Under the pieces are notes generated by a model. That model saw nothing but the letters and a program-made list of their open reading frames with translations, searched no databases and was not told where the DNA came from. DNA of 64,000 nucleotides, from NCBI RefSeq assembly GCF_033958435.1, contig NC_134146.1:26372501-26436500 (forward strand), in the 5' to 3' direction. The stretch comes from Carettochelys insculpta (taxonomy: Eukaryota > Chordata > Testudines > Carettochelyidae). Both the position numbers and the translations under genes were made by a program. Positions 62,985-64,000 of the stretch are shown piece by piece (the stretch's first letter is position 1; each line of letters starts with the position of its first letter).

Positions 62985-63250
62985 AGGCTTTGTCTATACT
63001 AGACATAGAAATTGACCACCAATACCCAATTTTAGCTATGCCAGTCGCGTAGCTAAAATCAACTTATCGGTGGTCGACTTCAATGTCTGTCTATATGGAA
63101 GGTCTGTGCGGTCAGCTTTGACCCGAGAAAGTGTGCCATTTTGCACAGTCGCAAAACAAAACCCCAGAAAATCAACCCTGAACAGGGGGATCTTCTACAG
63201 TAGTATATACCTTGGCATCATACAAGAATTCTCAGAGGCTACCAGCCCCT
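62985..63250. mobile_element. MITE remnant after SELENOT exon 4
   Basis: TTTGTCTATACTAGACATAG opens it. The inner palindrome AATTTTAGCTATGCCAGTC against GCGTAGCTAAAATCAACTT is typical of a common turtle MITE. The right end is uncertain. Confidence 0.5.
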
Positions 63251-63385
63251 CCTGTCCCTCACAAATTACATAATGAGGGAGCAAATCAGATAATCTAGGT
63301 ACCTGTGAAATTTATGGCTACCTACAGTCTGTAGGTTGTATAAAGTTCTTGTTTGCCTTTCATCTTGAATCTTACCTGGGGGAAA

Positions 63386-63627
63386 CTCAGCTGTATGTAC
63401 ACTACAAAAATAACTTTGAAGTTGCTTACTTCGAAGTAGAGTGTCTACACACACCCAGCTTCGAAGTAGGGCACTAATCCATTCCCAGGAGTGGAGTAAG
63501 AACTTCAAAGTTGGGCTTCCTACTTAGAAGTTAACCTTGAAGTAAGTGAAAATGTGTGTGGACTCTCTGCTGGCTACTTCGATGTAGTTAACTTTGAAGT
63601 TAGTTCCTAGTGTAGGTGTACCTTGAG
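63386..63627. mobile_element. Foldback MITE of the TTCGAAGTA type
   Basis: Repeated CTTCGAAGTAG words and inverted ends (GTATGTACACTACAAAAATA against TAGTTCCTAGTGTAGGTGTA). About 240 bp, with arms pairing through AACTTTGAAGTT. The target duplication was not resolved. Confidence 0.6.
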
Positions 63628-64000
63628 TATTGTTTATAAATAAATGCAAAGAACAGAGATGAGTTGTTTAATTAAACCTAATGTTTGAAATCAAAATTCA
63701 CATTGCACAAGATTCTGAGGAAAAGCTCTACATCTGGGATCACAACTGGATTATCAAAAATTAAGCCTTGCTTAGAAAATCACAAGATATGTATGATACA
63801 TAAACAATATTGGGCCAGATTTAGTTGTGCAAGTTTTTAGATAGCAGGGAATAAGTGTTTGGGTACATTACCCATGGGAAGTTTTACAGAATTGGTTGTA
63901 AGTGGAGATGTACATGGGTGGGATTGTGCCTTAGTTGGTCAGAATCTGGAGTAATCTCTCTGTAGGCAGATATGGTCTGCCAAGAAGAATTTGTGCTACT

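Overview
This is vertebrate nuclear DNA, most likely from a turtle. The genes are split by GT-AG introns, two CpG-rich promoters are present, and the spacer DNA is full of CR1-clade LINE fragments, Penelope-like tails, hAT and pogo/Tigger-like copies, foldback MITEs with a TTCGAAATAG-type core, and a tRNA-SINE with a CR1-like tail. That mix is typical of turtles. The assignment to turtles rests on repeat recognition and was not tested by a search.

Three protein-coding genes are supported, in the same order and orientation as around human 3q25: SERP1 (minus strand, 11653-12953, complete, 66 codons), EIF2A (plus strand, 13369-43675, complete, 14 coding exons, 586 codons) and SELENOT (plus strand, from 53456; four coding exons are visible and the 3' end runs past the window). 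SERP1 and EIF2A are divergent and share a CpG-rich promoter with 415 bp between their start codons. SELENOT has an in-frame TGA at 58440-58442 that encodes selenocysteine. All three concern protein synthesis or the endoplasmic reticulum (translocon stabiliser, alternative initiation factor, ER oxidoreductase), but nothing here shows that they work as one unit.

Layout: 1-10.2 kb is intergenic with scattered repeats. 10.2-13 kb is SERP1 with its probable 3' UTR. 13-44 kb is EIF2A, whose introns carry most of the transposons. 44-53 kb is intergenic and contains an endogenous retrovirus with paired LTRs and a 5-bp target duplication. 53-64 kb is SELENOT.

The observations most worth a second look are: hammerhead-ribozyme-like cores in the Penelope-like tails, mostly decayed by CpG loss; a 2-kb retrovirus that holds only a leader and env-like sequence between its LTRs; a family of foldback elements with 3-bp AT-rich target duplications, some nested; a short Penelope tail flanked by a perfect 19-bp duplication; and the selenocysteine codon. 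No clearly new biological system was found.
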